Source: Firmicutes bacterium AM55-24TS
Lineage (GTDB): Bacteria > Bacillota > Clostridia > UBA1381
Reading direction: 5' to 3'
Length of the DNA stretch: 64,000 bases
Assembly (NCBI GenBank): GCA_003460745.1
Contig: QTVU01000003.1
Span: 62,001 to 126,000 of the forward strand
The notes under the pieces were generated by a model, which was given only the letters and a program-made list of their open reading frames with translations, made no database searches and was not told where the DNA came from. Position 1 is the first letter of the stretch; each line of letters opens with the position of its first letter. The position numbers and the translations under genes are program-made. Below, piece by piece: positions 63,095 to 64,000 of the stretch.

Positions 63095-64000
63095 TTAAAT
63101 CTTCGTTCCTTTTGATATTGCAAGAGGATAGCTCTCTTGTCCTATAAGTTTTCTTCCTTTTGTTATATCAACTTCCTTATCAAATACAACATGACTAAGT
63201 TCAACGTCCTCTTCAATCACAGAATCCTGCATAATGATTGAATTTTTAATGACCGCACCCTTTGCGACTTTTACACCTCTTGAAAGTACACTGTTAATTA
63301 CAGTACCCTCAATTACACAACCGTCTGAAATAAAGCTGTTCTGTACAGATGCGTCACTTCCGTATTTAGTCGGCGACTGGTCTTTTGTCTTTGTGTAGAT
63401 AGGATTTTTAGGATTAAACAATTCACGTCTTATGTCCGAATTTAAGAAATTCATATTATTTCTGTAATATGCTTTAAGTGAATCAATCTTATCAGTATAA
63501 CCCGTATACTCATATCCGTAAATTCTAAGGCCTGTCATTTTCTTAACAAGTGCATCCTTTACGAAATCTCGGTCGCCTCTTGCACTGCATTCATCAACAA
63601 TACTTTCAAGCAAAGCCTTTTCCATAACGTAAACATCCATACTTGCCATACTCGACTTTGGATAATACGGCTGAACCTCAATATCTGTAATACGATTTTC
63701 CTTGTCAAGTTCAAGCGTTGTAAATCTTGAAATTTCTCTTTCAGGCATACCTTTCATATCTTTATAAAGAATTGTAACGTCTGCCTGACTTTCGATATGA
63801 TTTTTTACAACTTCTTCAAAATCAATATTGTAGATGCTGTTACCGAGCGACAATATTACATATGTCTGCTGACTTCTGTGAATAAAGTCACTTATACCTG
63901 CAAGTATATCTATATTACCCTTTATTGAACCGTATGATACCTTTTCCAGATTCGGAGGAAGTATATTAAGTCCCCAATTCTTTCTGTCAAGGTCCCAAGG
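63095..64000 (-). CDS. glgD: Glucose-1-phosphate adenylyltransferase-like subunit GlgD (5' end outside window)
   Basis: GlgD is the regulatory partner of GlgC, which makes ADP-glucose. The frame stays open to the window edge, giving the last 301 residues. It starts here with PWDLDRKNWGLNILPPNLEK, matching the WDLDR/GL-ILPP pattern of the nucleotidyltransferase family, and then VILSLGNSIYNIDFEEVVKN. The C-terminal left-handed beta-helix is visible as VQNSFISDGCVIEGTVINSV and GVKVAKGAVIKNSIIMQDSV. The more diverged N-terminal motifs of GlgD, compared with GlgC, are supported by LSLGNSIYNID in place of GDHIYKMDY. GlgC is expected just outside the window. Confidence 0.88.
   Translation of the reverse strand, partial: PWDLDRKNWGLNILPPNLEKVSYGSIKGNIDILAGISDFIHRSQQTYVILSLGNSIYNIDFEEVVKNHIESQADVTILYKDMKGMPEREISRFTTLELDKENRITDIEVQPYYPKSSMASMDVYVMEKALLESIVDECSARGDRDFVKDALVKKMTGLRIYGYEYTGYTDKIDSLKAYYRNNMNFLNSDIRRELFNPKNPIYTKTKDQSPTKYGSDASVQNSFISDGCVIEGTVINSVLSRGVKVAKGAVIKNSIIMQDSVIEEDVELSHVVFDKEVDITKGRKLIGQESYPLAISKGTKI

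Overview
The window looks like part of the chromosome of a low-GC, endospore-forming, Gram-positive anaerobe of the class Clostridia. The reasons are the complete spoIIIAA-AH operon, spoIIR, sleB-ypeB and an alpha/beta-type small acid-soluble spore protein, together with classical -35/-10 promoters, A/T-rich intergenic DNA and a GlgD-type glycogen locus. No rRNA, phage, plasmid or CRISPR locus is visible. There is one tRNA (Asp, GTC).

Layout. 0-2.7 kb: murA, yycJ and rlmH (+). 2.7-6.4 kb: argC-argB-proS (-). 6.6-12.2 kb: a secreted/anchored protein of unknown function, a CmpB-type membrane protein, a ClC channel, the spore protein gene and a polytopic membrane protein. 12.3-15.2 kb: an XRE regulator, spoIIR (-) and sleB-ypeB (+). 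15.2-19.5 kb: metK, an iron alcohol dehydrogenase behind a probable Rex operator, mgtE and tRNA-Asp. 19.5-30 kb: a long minus-strand run transcribed spoIIIAA-AH, asp23, nusB, M22 paralogue, xseA, xseB, ispA, DUF212, yaiI, proX. 30-34.5 kb: ribosomal and transcription genes transcribed rpmG-secE-nusG-rplK-rplA, then rplJ-rplL behind an L10 leader with an attenuator, then yceD-rpmF. 34.7-41.9 kb: addB-addA recombination nuclease. 42-49.5 kb: ridA, two membrane proteins, a SWIM/SNF2 helicase and a HAD phosphatase. 49.57-50.0 kb: the only gene-free stretch over 300 bp, filled by a nested palindromic repeat element. 50-53 kb: an rRNA pseudouridine synthase and a polar amino-acid ABC importer. 53.2-55.6 kb: a lone PduB-like microcompartment shell protein and a K+/H+ antiporter. 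55.6-64 kb: a glycogen locus transcribed glgD-glgA-glgP-GH13-HAD.

The clearest overall anomaly is six single-base indels that break otherwise well-conserved genes: metK, proX, addA, the SNF2 helicase, the amino-acid ABC ATPase and glgA. In each case adding or removing one base restores a full-length family member. Several of these genes are essential or nearly so, so consensus errors in the assembly are more likely than decay, and the genes are annotated here as whole units.

The most interesting biological signals are: a 162-residue Lys/Ala/Thr-rich, histone-H1-like tail on glycogen synthase; an orphan BMC-T shell protein with its own promoter and no microcompartment operon; a 291-bp element built from four related 43-46-nt palindromic modules; and a near-perfect Rex-like operator directly downstream of the -10 box of the alcohol dehydrogenase gene. 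All functional calls rest on reading the sequence and recognising families; no search was run.
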